Shown: piece by piece, positions 49,552-57,635 of the stretch | Position numbering within the stretch: the first letter of the stretch is position 1 | How the letters are laid out: each line of letters opens with the position of its first letter | NCBI RefSeq assembly: GCF_001613165.1 | Contig: NZ_BDBV01000024.1 | Coordinates: 174,900-238,899, forward strand | Length of the DNA stretch: 64,000 nucleotides | DNA from: Nocardia mexicana NBRC 108244 | GTDB lineage: Bacteria > Actinomycetota > Actinomycetes > Mycobacteriales > Mycobacteriaceae | Reading direction: 5' to 3' | Made by a program: the position numbers and the translations under genes | The notes under the pieces: model-generated | What the model saw: only the letters and a program-made list of their open reading frames with translations | What the model was told of the DNA's origin: nothing | The model's database searches: none

Positions 49552-51039
49552 TCACAGTGAAAGGGCTTCGAGTGCAGTCTGTTCGGGCAACGGGGTACGA
49601 GCGGCGTACGCGGTGCGAATGGCCTCCAGGCGCGGATCGTAGGCCTGTTCGGGCAGCCAGATGTCGCCGCGGTACGGGCGCTGCGGGCCCGGGTCCTGGT
49701 TCGACCGGAGGATCGAGTGCACGGCGTCGGTGAAGTCGCGGCTCCACGCCTCATCGGTTTCCGGGTTGTCCCAATGTAATTCGAATCGCGCCAAGGCCTC
49801 GCCGAGCGGCATGGCGCACCGGTCCCGCAATTCCGTCATCCGGCCGCCACCCAGAATGACGAGCGTGTACATCCGTTCCCGCAGGGGATGCGCCTGAGCG
49901 GTTTCGAAGGCGGCGTAGAGGTCCAGGAGCATGGGCTCGCAGTCGGGGACGACCCAGTGCGAAATCGACGTGAAATAGGAGCTGGCCATCTCCCGCATGG
50001 ACGAGGTCCGCTTCCAGTACCGCAGGGGATCGGCGTGCAGCGCCTCCGCGGTAACCTCGCCCAGCATCTGCGGGTGTGCGGTCAAGAATTCCGACGCAGG
50101 CAGCATACGCAGGTCGAGCAGTGTCTTCTCCGACCACTCGGACAGCTCGGCGACCATATCGGTGATCTCGTCGCCGACGGTTTCGCGCAGCACGCGGACG
50201 GTGGCCTCCGCGGTCAGCAGGCTGACGATGTTGAACGAGCACACGGGCGCCGGCTGATCGGGCTCGAAGTGAATGCGCACCGACACCGAAATCTCCCGGG
50301 GCAGTTCGGCCGACCGCGCGAAGAAGCGCTGGGCGACACAGGTTTCCAGCTGTTCTCGAGTGATCCGTGTGAACCGCCACGTCGCCCGGGGTGGCTCGGG
50401 TATCAGCCGGAGCCGTATCTCGGTGACGACACCCACCTCGGCGGCGGCACCGCCGCGCATAGCCAGCAGCAGGTCCGGATGGCTGTCCTCGTCCACCTCG
50501 AGGACACTGCCGTCCCAGCGCACGACCCGGCCGCCCACGACGGACTGGCAGCCCAGGCCGTACTTGCGGGCGAGGATAAGATCCCATCCCGCAGTGAGGA
50601 AGTGGCCGCCCGCGCCGACGCCGAAGCAGTCGCCGTGCGGCACCGCCCGGCGATTTCGGGCGAGCACGTCGATGGTCTGCGCGAGTATGCAGCCCGGTTC
50701 GAGGAACAAGGTGTCGCCGACGATGCGGCGCTGGGTCAGATTCGCCAGGTTGATCATGATGCCGGTGCAGGTCGCGCCGTTGAAGTAGCCGTGGCCGCCA
50801 CTCTTCACCGACAGCGGGACCTGCCCGTGCAGGCGCAGCTCCGTCATCAGGCGCAGGGTCTGGATGACACCCCATTCGCTGTGCGGCGAGACGATGACGG
50901 CGGGAACGGCGGCCGCGCGGTCGTGCATCGCCGCATTCCCCGGAAAATCGATGCCGTTCGTTTCCTCGACCGGGATTCCCCGTGACCTCAATTCGTTCAC
51001 GAATTCCCGATAGACGGTCGGAGCTCCGCTGACATTCAT
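49552..51039 (-). CDS. BBE-like FAD-binding oxidoreductase
   Basis: A 495-aa protein of the berberine-bridge-enzyme-like flavoprotein family, which uses FAD to oxidise alkaloids, sugars or polyketide intermediates. SVKSGGHGYFNG has His83 and HGDCFGVGAGGH has Cys138, the two residues that attach FAD covalently in bicovalent members. The FAD-binding region continues with ARKYGLGCQSVVGGRVV. A BBE-type C-terminal motif is less clear: the end has WHNPETDE-like HWDNPETDEAW and a Tyr/Pro-rich stretch. It is transcribed away from the TDO-like gene across a 264-bp gap that holds an inverted repeat. Several members of the family work in natural-product pathways. Confidence 0.8.
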   Translation of the reverse strand: MNVSGAPTVYREFVNELRSRGIPVEETNGIDFPGNAAMHDRAAAVPAVIVSPHSEWGVIQTLRLMTELRLHGQVPLSVKSGGHGYFNGATCTGIMINLANLTQRRIVGDTLFLEPGCILAQTIDVLARNRRAVPHGDCFGVGAGGHFLTAGWDLILARKYGLGCQSVVGGRVVRWDGSVLEVDEDSHPDLLLAMRGGAAAEVGVVTEIRLRLIPEPPRATWRFTRITREQLETCVAQRFFARSAELPREISVSVRIHFEPDQPAPVCSFNIVSLLTAEATVRVLRETVGDEITDMVAELSEWSEKTLLDLRMLPASEFLTAHPQMLGEVTAEALHADPLRYWKRTSSMREMASSYFTSISHWVVPDCEPMLLDLYAAFETAQAHPLRERMYTLVILGGGRMTELRDRCAMPLGEALARFELHWDNPETDEAWSRDFTDAVHSILRSNQDPGPQRPYRGDIWLPEQAYDPRLEAIRTAYAARTPLPEQTALEALSL

Positions 51040-51126
51040 AAGGCAACCTTCTTCGAGAGGTGACGGAGGGGCGCTCTGTACGGATCGTCACAGGGAACAG
51101 CGGCACACGCAGGACGTATGTCGGGA

Positions 51127-51168
51127 ATCTTTCAGGGCCGGTCGGATTCTGACAGATAACTGAAAGAT
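51127..51168. promoter_or_regulatory. Inverted repeat in the BBE/TDO divergent promoter region
   Basis: ATCTTTCAG (51127-51135) and CTGAAAGAT (51160-51168) are perfect inverted copies with centres 33 bp apart, about three helical turns. Candidate operator shared by the divergent BBE-like and TDO-like genes. Confidence 0.4.
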
Positions 51169-51303
51169 CGCCCGCTGGCACGGACCGATCGTGAGAGGTT
51201 ACGGGCACATCCGGAGCGGAGAAGTCGACCCGCTACCAGATATCGCACTGCTCGCCGTATCGACGAAACAATGTCCTCCCGCCATGGCTCGGAGATATGC
51301 ACC

Positions 51304-52095
51304 ATGAACGCGTTGACCTATTCGGACTACCTCGACCTGGGCACACTACTCTCGGCACAGAATCCACGGACTCCGCCCGAGAGCGACCGATCGCTGGTGC
51401 TCGCCGAGCATTTCTTCATCGTCACGCACCAGTCGTGCGAATTGTGGTTCAAGCAGTTGATCATCGATCTCGACGCGGCCGCGGAGGCATTGGCGATGGC
51501 GAACGATCCGGTAGCTGCCGAATCCTGCACCGAATATCTGGACCGCTCTGCGGAAATACTGCGAATCCTGTCCGAACAGATCAGGGTGCTGGAAAAGCTG
51601 CCGGGTCGGCATTTCGCCGCGTTCCGCCGATATCTCGGTACTGCCAGCGGTGTCCAATCTCGGCAATATCGCGAGATCGGGCGGCTGCTCGGCAACGACA
51701 GGCGTCAGGGCCGCCTCTACGAGGAATTTGCGGCGGCGGTGTCCCGCGCGGGAACTTCGATCACGGAAGTGTGCCGGAGCGGGCCCGCGGTCGGCGTCTT
51801 CCACCGCATCACGGAGTCGCTGCTGGATATCGGAAATCGGTACTGGCAGTGGAAGATCGGGCACGTGGCGTTGGTGTCGAAGATGCTCGGCGACCGTTCC
51901 GGCAGCGCCGGCACCGCGGGCGCCGATTTCCTGCTCGGCCGGATCACCATGCCGTTCCCTGAGCTTCGCCGCCTACGGAGCGAGGCGTACGCGGACCTCG
52001 ATGAGGCCCGTCGCCCGCAACCGACCGATCTCCCGCTATCGGGGGAGCGCGAAGTCCGACTCGGGGGCGACGTCGGGGGTCGCCGCGGTCCGTAG
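51304..52095 (+). CDS. Tryptophan 2,3-dioxygenase-family protein
   Basis: A 263-aa haem protein family member. Tryptophan 2,3-dioxygenases open the indole ring of tryptophan to N-formylkynurenine. Matching landmarks: TYSDYLDLGTLLSAQ, FIVTHQSCELWFKQ, FRRYLGTASGVQSRQYREI, and the haem-ligand region WKIGHVALVSKMLG (His187) followed by GSAGTAGADFL, where standard enzymes have GTGGSSG. That loop normally contacts the substrate, so specificity may differ. ATG at 51304 is preceded by GGAG at 51290; an upstream GTG or ATG would add unconserved residues. The secY-like gene starts 11 bases after the stop. Related enzymes occur in indole alkaloid biosynthesis. Confidence 0.75.
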   Translation: MNALTYSDYLDLGTLLSAQNPRTPPESDRSLVLAEHFFIVTHQSCELWFKQLIIDLDAAAEALAMANDPVAAESCTEYLDRSAEILRILSEQIRVLEKLPGRHFAAFRRYLGTASGVQSRQYREIGRLLGNDRRQGRLYEEFAAAVSRAGTSITEVCRSGPAVGVFHRITESLLDIGNRYWQWKIGHVALVSKMLGDRSGSAGTAGADFLLGRITMPFPELRRLRSEAYADLDEARRPQPTDLPLSGEREVRLGGDVGGRRGP

Positions 52096-52106
52096 CGTCC
52101 GGAGCT

Positions 52107-53402
52107 GTGCTTTCCGCGTCGGTATCGGCCCTTCGGAACTCGGACCTCCGGCGGCAGATCCTCTTCACACTGGGTCTGCTCGCGCTGTATCGGCTCGGCG
52201 CGGCGCTGCCGTCGCCCGGGGTGGACTACGGGGCGATCCGCCGTTGCGTGGACCAGGTTTCCGGTGGCGACGAGGCCGGGATCTACGCGCTGATCAATCT
52301 GTTCTCCGGCGGTGCGATGCTGCAACTGTCGGTGTTCGCGGTCGGCATCGTCCCGTACATCACCGCCGGCATCATCACGCAGTTGCTGACGGTCGTGGTC
52401 CCGCGCTTCGAGGAGTTGCGCAAGGAGGGGCAATCCGGCCAGGCCACGCTCACCCAATACACGCGCTATCTGTCGGTGGCACTGGCGATTCTGCACGCCA
52501 CCGGCCTGGTCGCGCTCGCCGCCCGCGGCCAGCTGCTGGATTGCGCGGAGCGCATCATCGCCGACGACAGCATCTTCGGCATGATCATCATCGTGCTGGT
52601 GCTGACCGCCGGCGCCGCGCTGGTGATGTGGTTCGGCGAGCAGATCACCGAGCGCGGCGTCGGCAACGGCATGTCGCTGCTGATCTTCGCCGGTATCGCG
52701 GCGCGCATTCCCGGCGAGGGCGCGGCCATACTCGACAGTAAGGGCGGGCTGATCTTCGGCTCGGTCTGCGTCGGCGCGTTCCTGGTGATCACGGCGGTGA
52801 TCTTCGTCGAGCAGGGGCAGCGCCGGATCCCGGTGCAGTACGCCAAACGCGTGGTGGGCCGCAGGATGTACGGCGGTTCCTCGACGTATCTTCCGCTGAA
52901 GGTCAACCAGGCGGGTGTGATCCCGGTGATCTTCGCGTCCTCGCTGCTGTATCTGCCGAATCTGATATCCCGTCTGACCCAGCACGATTCGAGTGGATGG
53001 ATCCAGAGGTATCTGGCCGACCCGCGCAGCCCGGTCTACGTCGGCGTCTATTTCGCGCTGATCGTGTTCTTCACCTACTTCTACGTCGCCATCACCTTCG
53101 ACCCGCAGGAACGTGCGGAGGAGATGAACAGGTTCGGCGGTTTCATCCCCGGCTTCCGTCCGGGCCGGGCGACCGCCGACTACCTGAGTTATGTACTGGG
53201 CCGCATCACCCTGCCCGGTTCGGTCTACCTCGGTGCGGTCGCGATCCTGCCGAGCCTGCTGCTGAGCACGGGATCCGGTGCGGCGCAGAACCTGATGTTC
53301 GCGGGCAGCTCGGTTCTGATCGTGGTGAGCGTCGGCCTGGATACGATCAAACAGATCGAGAGTCGGCTGATGAGCAAGAGCTATACGGGCTTCTTGCGCT
53401 GA
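52107..53402 (+). CDS. secY: SecY preprotein translocase subunit, second copy outside a ribosomal cluster
   Basis: A full-length 431-aa SecY. This is the channel subunit of the SecYEG translocon in the cytoplasmic membrane. Highly conserved stretches are present: NSDLRRQILFTLGLLALYRL, NLFSGGAMLQLSVFAVGIVP, PRFEELRKEGQSGQATLTQY, ERGVGNGMSLLIFAGI, QGQRRIPVQYAKRVVG, LPLKVNQAGVIPVIFASSLL and NRFGGFIPGFRPG. All ten membrane helices appear to be there. secY normally lies in the spc ribosomal protein operon before adk and map. Here it sits between a TDO-like gene (11 bases) and a response regulator gene (24 bases), so it is probably an extra copy. A self-resistance or dedicated-export role is inference. 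Confidence 0.9.
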   Translation: MLSASVSALRNSDLRRQILFTLGLLALYRLGAALPSPGVDYGAIRRCVDQVSGGDEAGIYALINLFSGGAMLQLSVFAVGIVPYITAGIITQLLTVVVPRFEELRKEGQSGQATLTQYTRYLSVALAILHATGLVALAARGQLLDCAERIIADDSIFGMIIIVLVLTAGAALVMWFGEQITERGVGNGMSLLIFAGIAARIPGEGAAILDSKGGLIFGSVCVGAFLVITAVIFVEQGQRRIPVQYAKRVVGRRMYGGSSTYLPLKVNQAGVIPVIFASSLLYLPNLISRLTQHDSSGWIQRYLADPRSPVYVGVYFALIVFFTYFYVAITFDPQERAEEMNRFGGFIPGFRPGRATADYLSYVLGRITLPGSVYLGAVAILPSLLLSTGSGAAQNLMFAGSSVLIVVSVGLDTIKQIESRLMSKSYTGFLR

Positions 53403-53425
53403 ACCGGAGGGACAGTCGGAGCACC

Positions 53426-54310
53426 ATGGCCACCACTTCCACGCGCCGCATCCTGGCCCGGGCGGCGTCGTCGCTCGCGCTCGCCGTGACCGCCACGGTG
53501 CTGTCGGCGGGCTACGCGCAGGCCGACACCTCGATCGCCGCCCCGAGCGACACGACGGTGGGCCGGTGCGACGCGGCGTCCACCGCCGCCGGTACGCCGG
53601 GCGAGCGGCACATCGAGCGCGACCGATGCGATGCGGTGCCGCCGACCGATACCGCGCGGCAGGCGGTTTCGGTTCTGATCATCGGCGATCGCGGCGTGTT
53701 CCGTTCCGGCCTGCGCGCCGTCATCGGCGGTCGAGCCGATATGCGGTACCTCGCGGAGACCACCGACGCGGCCACTGTTCCCGAGGACATCCGGCGGCTG
53801 CGGCCGGACGTCGCCCTCCTCGACCTCGATATCCCCGGCCTCGACGCCGTGCTCACCGCCGAACCGGAGCAGACGTTCGGCAGCACTCGATTCCTCACCT
53901 TCACCGATCACCCCACCGACGAGAACGTCTATCGCGCAATGCGTCTCGGTGCCAGCGGCTTCCTCACGAAGAATCTGAGCTCGGAGCGGCTGATCTCCGC
54001 GATCCAGCGGACCGCGCACGAGGACGCGCTGCTCGATCCGCGGCTGACCCGCCGGATGATGACCCGACTCGCCTACGGCGCCAACCCCTTTCCGCCCGCG
54101 CCGGAAGCCGCGTCGCTCACCACCCGCGAACACGAGGTGCTGCTCCTGGTCGCCGCGGCCCACACCAACCCTGAGATCGCGGACATCCTCGGCATCGGCG
54201 AGCAGACCGTCAAGACCCACGTTTCCAACGTGCTGGCGAAGATCGGGGTCCGCGACCGCGTCCAGGCCGCGGTCTACGCCCACACCCGTCGGCTCGCCCC
54301 GCTCACCTGA
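53426..54310 (+). CDS. NarL/FixJ-type response regulator with an N-terminal signal-peptide-like extension
   Basis: A 294-aa protein. The first 85 residues include a basic start (STRRILARAA), a hydrophobic core (SLALAVTATVLSAGYAQA) ending in an AQA cleavage-like site, and a charged spacer. From about residue 88 it becomes an ordinary response regulator: SVLIIGDRGVFRSGLRAVIG, phospho-acceptor Asp in VALLDLDIPG, and FLTKNLSSERLI. The C-terminal LuxR helix-turn-helix is LTTREHEVLLLVAAAHTNPE then ILGIGEQTVKTHVSNVLAKI. No start codon with a ribosome-binding site lies at the receiver boundary, so the extension looks real. A cytoplasmic regulator should not have an export signal; the segment may be a membrane anchor or a fused relic. 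Confidence 0.75.
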   Translation: MATTSTRRILARAASSLALAVTATVLSAGYAQADTSIAAPSDTTVGRCDAASTAAGTPGERHIERDRCDAVPPTDTARQAVSVLIIGDRGVFRSGLRAVIGGRADMRYLAETTDAATVPEDIRRLRPDVALLDLDIPGLDAVLTAEPEQTFGSTRFLTFTDHPTDENVYRAMRLGASGFLTKNLSSERLISAIQRTAHEDALLDPRLTRRMMTRLAYGANPFPPAPEAASLTTREHEVLLLVAAAHTNPEIADILGIGEQTVKTHVSNVLAKIGVRDRVQAAVYAHTRRLAPLT

Positions 54311-54332
54311 GAGCCGTTGCGGCACTCGGTGG

Positions 54333-55127
54333 TCAGGACGCCGTATCCGGCGGGTCGAAATCGGCGAAGTCGAAGCCGGGGGAGACGAGGCAGCTGACGA
54401 GGACCTCGTCGGCGTCTCCGGCCAGTGGTACGGCGCTCTGCCACCAGCCCGCCGGGACCAGCAGTTGCGGTATCTGGCCGGAGAGGACGTCGCCACCGAG
54501 TAGGTGGTGCTCGGGGGCGTCCGGCCGCGGCCCGTCGCCGCCGAGGGCGAGGGAGAGCGGGAGGCCGGTGTGCCACAGCCAGATCTCGTCGGAGCGCACG
54601 CGATGCCATACGGACCGCTCGCCGGGTCCTAGCACGTAGTAGATCGCGGTTCCCGCCGCGCGAGCGCCGGGATAGCCCGCGGGCGTGAACGTGTGTGCGC
54701 TGCGCCAAGTTTCGCGGAACCATCCGCCCTCGGGGTGCGGCAGCAGGTCCAGCGCGTCGACCAGCGGCGAGCGGCGGTCGAGGGAAACGTACGCGCCGGT
54801 GACATCCCTGCGCGCATAACGGGTTTCGACGATCGCCGAGCGCTCGATCGGCCCGTGGACACGCGGAAGGCCGCCTCCCGGGGACTCCTCGAAGCGGACC
54901 GGTGCGCCGAGCTTCGCCGGATCCAGCAGCAGCGCCACCATCGGTTCGTCCTCGTCCCGGTAGGACGCGTTCGCGATGTGCAGCATGGTCGCCACGTCCG
55001 GGGCGCATGGCAGGAATCCGTCGGATTCCAGGGACGCGCTCGAGATCGACCCGTCGGATGCCCTCAGGTCCGACAGGCGCAGCAGATGGACTATCAGATC
55101 GGTCGACACCACACCCAACCTACGCAC
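54333..55127 (-). CDS. DUF952-cupin (DUF985) fusion protein
   Basis: Up to 264 aa. The N-terminal half matches DUF952 (LIVHLLRLSDL, FLPCAPDVATMLHIANASY, LPRVHGPIERSAIVE). The C-terminal half matches the cupin_5/DUF985 family: LLPHPEGGWFRETWRSAH, AGTAIYYVLGPGERSVWHRV, SDEIWLWHTGLPL, with His and Glu residues that could bind a metal. Both are uncharacterised. The first codon is GTG at 55127, immediately after the stop of the SRPBCC gene; an in-frame GTG six codons later (VSTDLIVHLL) fits the DUF952 start better. It converges on the response regulator gene. Function unknown. Confidence 0.75.
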   Translation of the reverse strand: MRRLGVVSTDLIVHLLRLSDLRASDGSISSASLESDGFLPCAPDVATMLHIANASYRDEDEPMVALLLDPAKLGAPVRFEESPGGGLPRVHGPIERSAIVETRYARRDVTGAYVSLDRRSPLVDALDLLPHPEGGWFRETWRSAHTFTPAGYPGARAAGTAIYYVLGPGERSVWHRVRSDEIWLWHTGLPLSLALGGDGPRPDAPEHHLLGGDVLSGQIPQLLVPAGWWQSAVPLAGDADEVLVSCLVSPGFDFADFDPPDTAS

Positions 55128-55583
55128 TCACGGGCGCGGGGCGACGGCGAACCCGTCCGCGAGCCGGCGCAGGCTGCGCTTCGCCTCCATGGTGGTCGCG
55201 CGTTCGATGATCGCGGCGTCCGCATCGCGCAGGGCCGCACCGCCCAGGCACGTCTCCAGGGTCACCAGCGACTCCGCGGTATCCTCGCTGCTGAGTGTCA
55301 GCGTGTAGGTCAGGTGGGTGCCCGCGATACCGACGCCGGTGAGCTGCAACGTCTTCGGGGCCCGACAGTCGGCGACGGTCATCTCGATCGTGCCGACCAT
55401 GCTGAACATGGTGACCTGAGCCCGGACCTTGGCCCCGGCCTCGAGCGACCGCGGGGTATGCCCGATCCAGTGGTCGTGCGTGGCGATCCACTCGGCCATC
55501 CGGCCCGGATCCGACACCGCCGCCCAGACTTCGGCCCGCGGCGCATTCACGAGACGAGAAACGCTGCTCCGCACTTGCGTCAC
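55128..55583 (-). CDS. SRPBCC (polyketide cyclase/START-like) protein
   Basis: A 151-aa protein with the SRPBCC helix-grip fold pattern: VSRLVNAPRAEVWAAVSDPG, RMAEWIATHD, LEAGAKVRAQVTMF, a run of beta strands and a C-terminal helix KRSLRRLADGF. The family binds hydrophobic ligands in a deep pocket and includes cyclases, aromatases and lipid carriers. It is directly followed by the DUF952-cupin gene and probably forms an operon with it. Ligand unknown. Confidence 0.8.
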   Translation of the reverse strand: MTQVRSSVSRLVNAPRAEVWAAVSDPGRMAEWIATHDHWIGHTPRSLEAGAKVRAQVTMFSMVGTIEMTVADCRAPKTLQLTGVGIAGTHLTYTLTLSSEDTAESLVTLETCLGGAALRDADAAIIERATTMEAKRSLRRLADGFAVAPRP

Positions 55584-55875
55584 TACCGTTGCCTCCCAGT
55601 AAATTCCAGATACACGCGATTACTGCAGCGAAAACACGGTCACCGCGGTCGGGAAACCAACCTGCCTGTGAATCGGAGAAACAGGCAGTTCGGCCGGGAA
55701 ACTGTGTGCGGCAGAGCATATCCGGAGAAGGCGGCAGTTTGCACGTCGAACCTCGCCGATCGAACCAATCTCCCTAAATACTCGCGACCCGGCCCATTGA
55801 AATTCCGAATGCAAGAACAATCGCACATACAGGTGCAACGAAAATGGTCCGGTGCACGGCGGCGTCGACCGACGC

Positions 55876-57411
55876 TCAGGACAGGAATCGGCGCAGGAAC
55901 CGGTTGCCGAATCCGTGGCGGACCACCGCCTCGAGATTTCGAATCGTCTTGTCGGAGTAGGGATACCAGAGGCTCTCGGCCTTCGTCTGCCACCGGTCGA
56001 TGAGGATCGGCTGGGCGTGGGTGAAGCCGCGGAGCGCGTCGGTGCCGTTGACGTGGCCGACCCCGCTGCTCTTGCGGCCGCCGAACGGCGCCTCGGGGAC
56101 GCCGTAGATGACGGCCGCGTCGTTGTGGACGACGGATCCGGTGGCCATCCGGGCGGCGATGCGGCGGGCCTTCGCGGGATCCTTGGTGAAGACCGAGCCG
56201 CTGAGCCCGTAGCGGCTGTCGTTGGCCAGGCGGACGGCCTCCTCCTCGTCGCGCACCCGCATGACCGCCGCCACCGGTCCGAACGTCTCCTCGGTCATCA
56301 CATCCATGTCGTGGGTGGCGTCCAGCACGACGGTGGGCTGGAAATACAGGCCGTTGCCCGCGGCGGGAGCGCCGCCGACGACCACGTCGGCGCCCTTGTC
56401 CTTGGCGTCGTTCACGTGCCGGGTCACTACGTCGACCTGGCGGTCCCAGAACAGCGGGCCCATATCGGTGTCGCCGCCGGGGCCGTAGGTGATCTCCGCG
56501 GCGCGTTGCGATACCAGGCGGATGAACTCGTCGGCGACGCTGTCGACGACATAGATGCGCTCCACGCTCATGCACACCTGACCGGTGTTGAACATGGACA
56601 GATACACCGCGCCCGCGGCGGCGCGCTCGAGATCGGCGTCGGCGCAGACGATCATGGCGTCCTTGCCGCCCAGCTCCAGCGTGTACGGCCGCAGCCGCTC
56701 CGCACACGCCGCGGCGATCTTGCGGCCGGTGCCCACGCTGCCGGTGAAACACACCTTGTCGATATCCGCCGCGACCAGCGCGGCGCCGGTCTCGCCGTCG
56801 CCGTGCAGCACCTGGACCACGTCGTCGGGGACACCGGCCTCGCGCAGGATCCGCACCACCCATTCGCCGGAGCGCGGCGTCACCTCGGAAGGCTTGAGCA
56901 GCACAGTATTTCCGGCGAGCAGGGCCTGGACGACGGGGTTGAGCGACAGGACGAACGGACCGTTCCACGGGGTGATCACACCGACGACGCCCAGCGGCTG
57001 ATAGTTGATGTACAGCTTCTTCAGCGGCCGGAGGTAACCGTGCAGCTTGCGGCGCTCCGGGCGCAGATCGCGCCGGGCGCGGCCGGTCCAGTAGCTGAGG
57101 AAGTCGCAGGACGGCACGATCTCCACCGCCATCGCCTCCACCCGCGGCTTGCCGGTCTCGGCCTGCACCGTATCCATGATCTCGTCCCGGCGCGCGACGA
57201 GCACATCCACCGCGCGCCGCAGGATCTCGGCACGCTCGGCGACGTCCCGCGCCGCCCAATTCGCCTGTGCCGCACGGGCTCGCGCCACGGCCTCGTCCAC
57301 CTCGGCCGCCGTGGCGACGTCGATCTCATCGATGCGCCGCCGGTCCACCGGACTGTCCAGCGTCAGCCGGCGGCGCCCGTCGTCGGCCGCGATCGAGTGG
57401 ACGATGGCCAT
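55876..57411 (-). CDS. NAD(P)-dependent aldehyde dehydrogenase
   Basis: A 511-aa ALDH superfamily enzyme that oxidises an aldehyde to the acid. Catalytic Cys280 lies in NTGQVCMSVER and the general base Glu246 in LELGGKDAM. The cofactor-binding region has VITPWNGPFVLSLNP, LLKPSEVTPRS and FTGSVGTGRKI, and the C-terminal EAPFGGRKSSGVG and ETFGPVAAVMRV motifs are present. ATG at 57411 has GAGGAG just upstream; a longer frame to 57570 has no such support. A KstR-like palindrome overlaps the leader, which suggests control by a TetR regulator of sterol or lipid catabolism. The substrate cannot be told; the basic C-terminus (FLRRFLS) is unusual. Confidence 0.88.
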   Translation of the reverse strand: MAIVHSIAADDGRRRLTLDSPVDRRRIDEIDVATAAEVDEAVARARAAQANWAARDVAERAEILRRAVDVLVARRDEIMDTVQAETGKPRVEAMAVEIVPSCDFLSYWTGRARRDLRPERRKLHGYLRPLKKLYINYQPLGVVGVITPWNGPFVLSLNPVVQALLAGNTVLLKPSEVTPRSGEWVVRILREAGVPDDVVQVLHGDGETGAALVAADIDKVCFTGSVGTGRKIAAACAERLRPYTLELGGKDAMIVCADADLERAAAGAVYLSMFNTGQVCMSVERIYVVDSVADEFIRLVSQRAAEITYGPGGDTDMGPLFWDRQVDVVTRHVNDAKDKGADVVVGGAPAAGNGLYFQPTVVLDATHDMDVMTEETFGPVAAVMRVRDEEEAVRLANDSRYGLSGSVFTKDPAKARRIAARMATGSVVHNDAAVIYGVPEAPFGGRKSSGVGHVNGTDALRGFTHAQPILIDRWQTKAESLWYPYSDKTIRNLEAVVRHGFGNRFLRRFLS

Positions 57412-57429
57412 AGTTCTCTCCTCCTCGAT

Positions 57430-57443
57430 TGAAACGTGTTCTA
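57430..57443 (-). promoter_or_regulatory. KstR-like operator upstream of the aldehyde dehydrogenase
   Basis: On the minus strand the site reads TAGAACACGTTTCA, which fits the T-N2-AAC-N2-GTT-N2-A palindrome bound by KstR-type TetR repressors of sterol catabolism. It lies 18 bases before the ALDH start, where binding would block transcription. No kstR gene is in the window. Confidence 0.45.
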
Positions 57444-57500
57444 TTATTACCCCGCGGGGCAGGAGAGAGGGCCGGATCGGTCCGATGACCGGAATCGAAC

Positions 57501-57635
57501 TCACTGAAAGAGTTTGAGCAGGTTCACGACCAGGCGGTAGACGCCGTAGGTGAAAGGGGCGGCGACCCACAGCCAGGCGAAGATCAGCAGCGGTATCCGG
57601 CGCGCGGCCGGGGTGGTGTCGGCGGATGCGGTCAT
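57501..57635 (-). CDS. MFS transporter small subunit (44 aa)
   Basis: A 44-aa membrane protein with one hydrophobic helix (IPLLIFAWLWVAAPFTYGVY) and a polar N-terminus. Its ATG overlaps the stop of the OFA-family transporter gene (ATGA), with AAGGAG upstream. Small proteins of this kind are known partners of OFA-family MFS transporters. It is translationally coupled to the transporter and probably assembles with it in the membrane. Confidence 0.85.
   Translation of the reverse strand: MTASADTTPAARRIPLLIFAWLWVAAPFTYGVYRLVVNLLKLFQ

Noticed and set aside
47759..49747. A 662-codon minus-strand frame
   Set aside because: Antisense to the VAO-type flavoprotein and the winged-helix regulator; no domain signature.
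55620..55838. A 72-codon minus-strand frame and a CTGCCTGT/ACAGGCAG hairpin (55662-55688) between the ALDH and SRPBCC genes
   Set aside because: The frame has no ribosome-binding site or protein features. The hairpin has an 11-base loop and no T-tract and is nearly 190 bases beyond the ALDH stop, so I could not call it a terminator.
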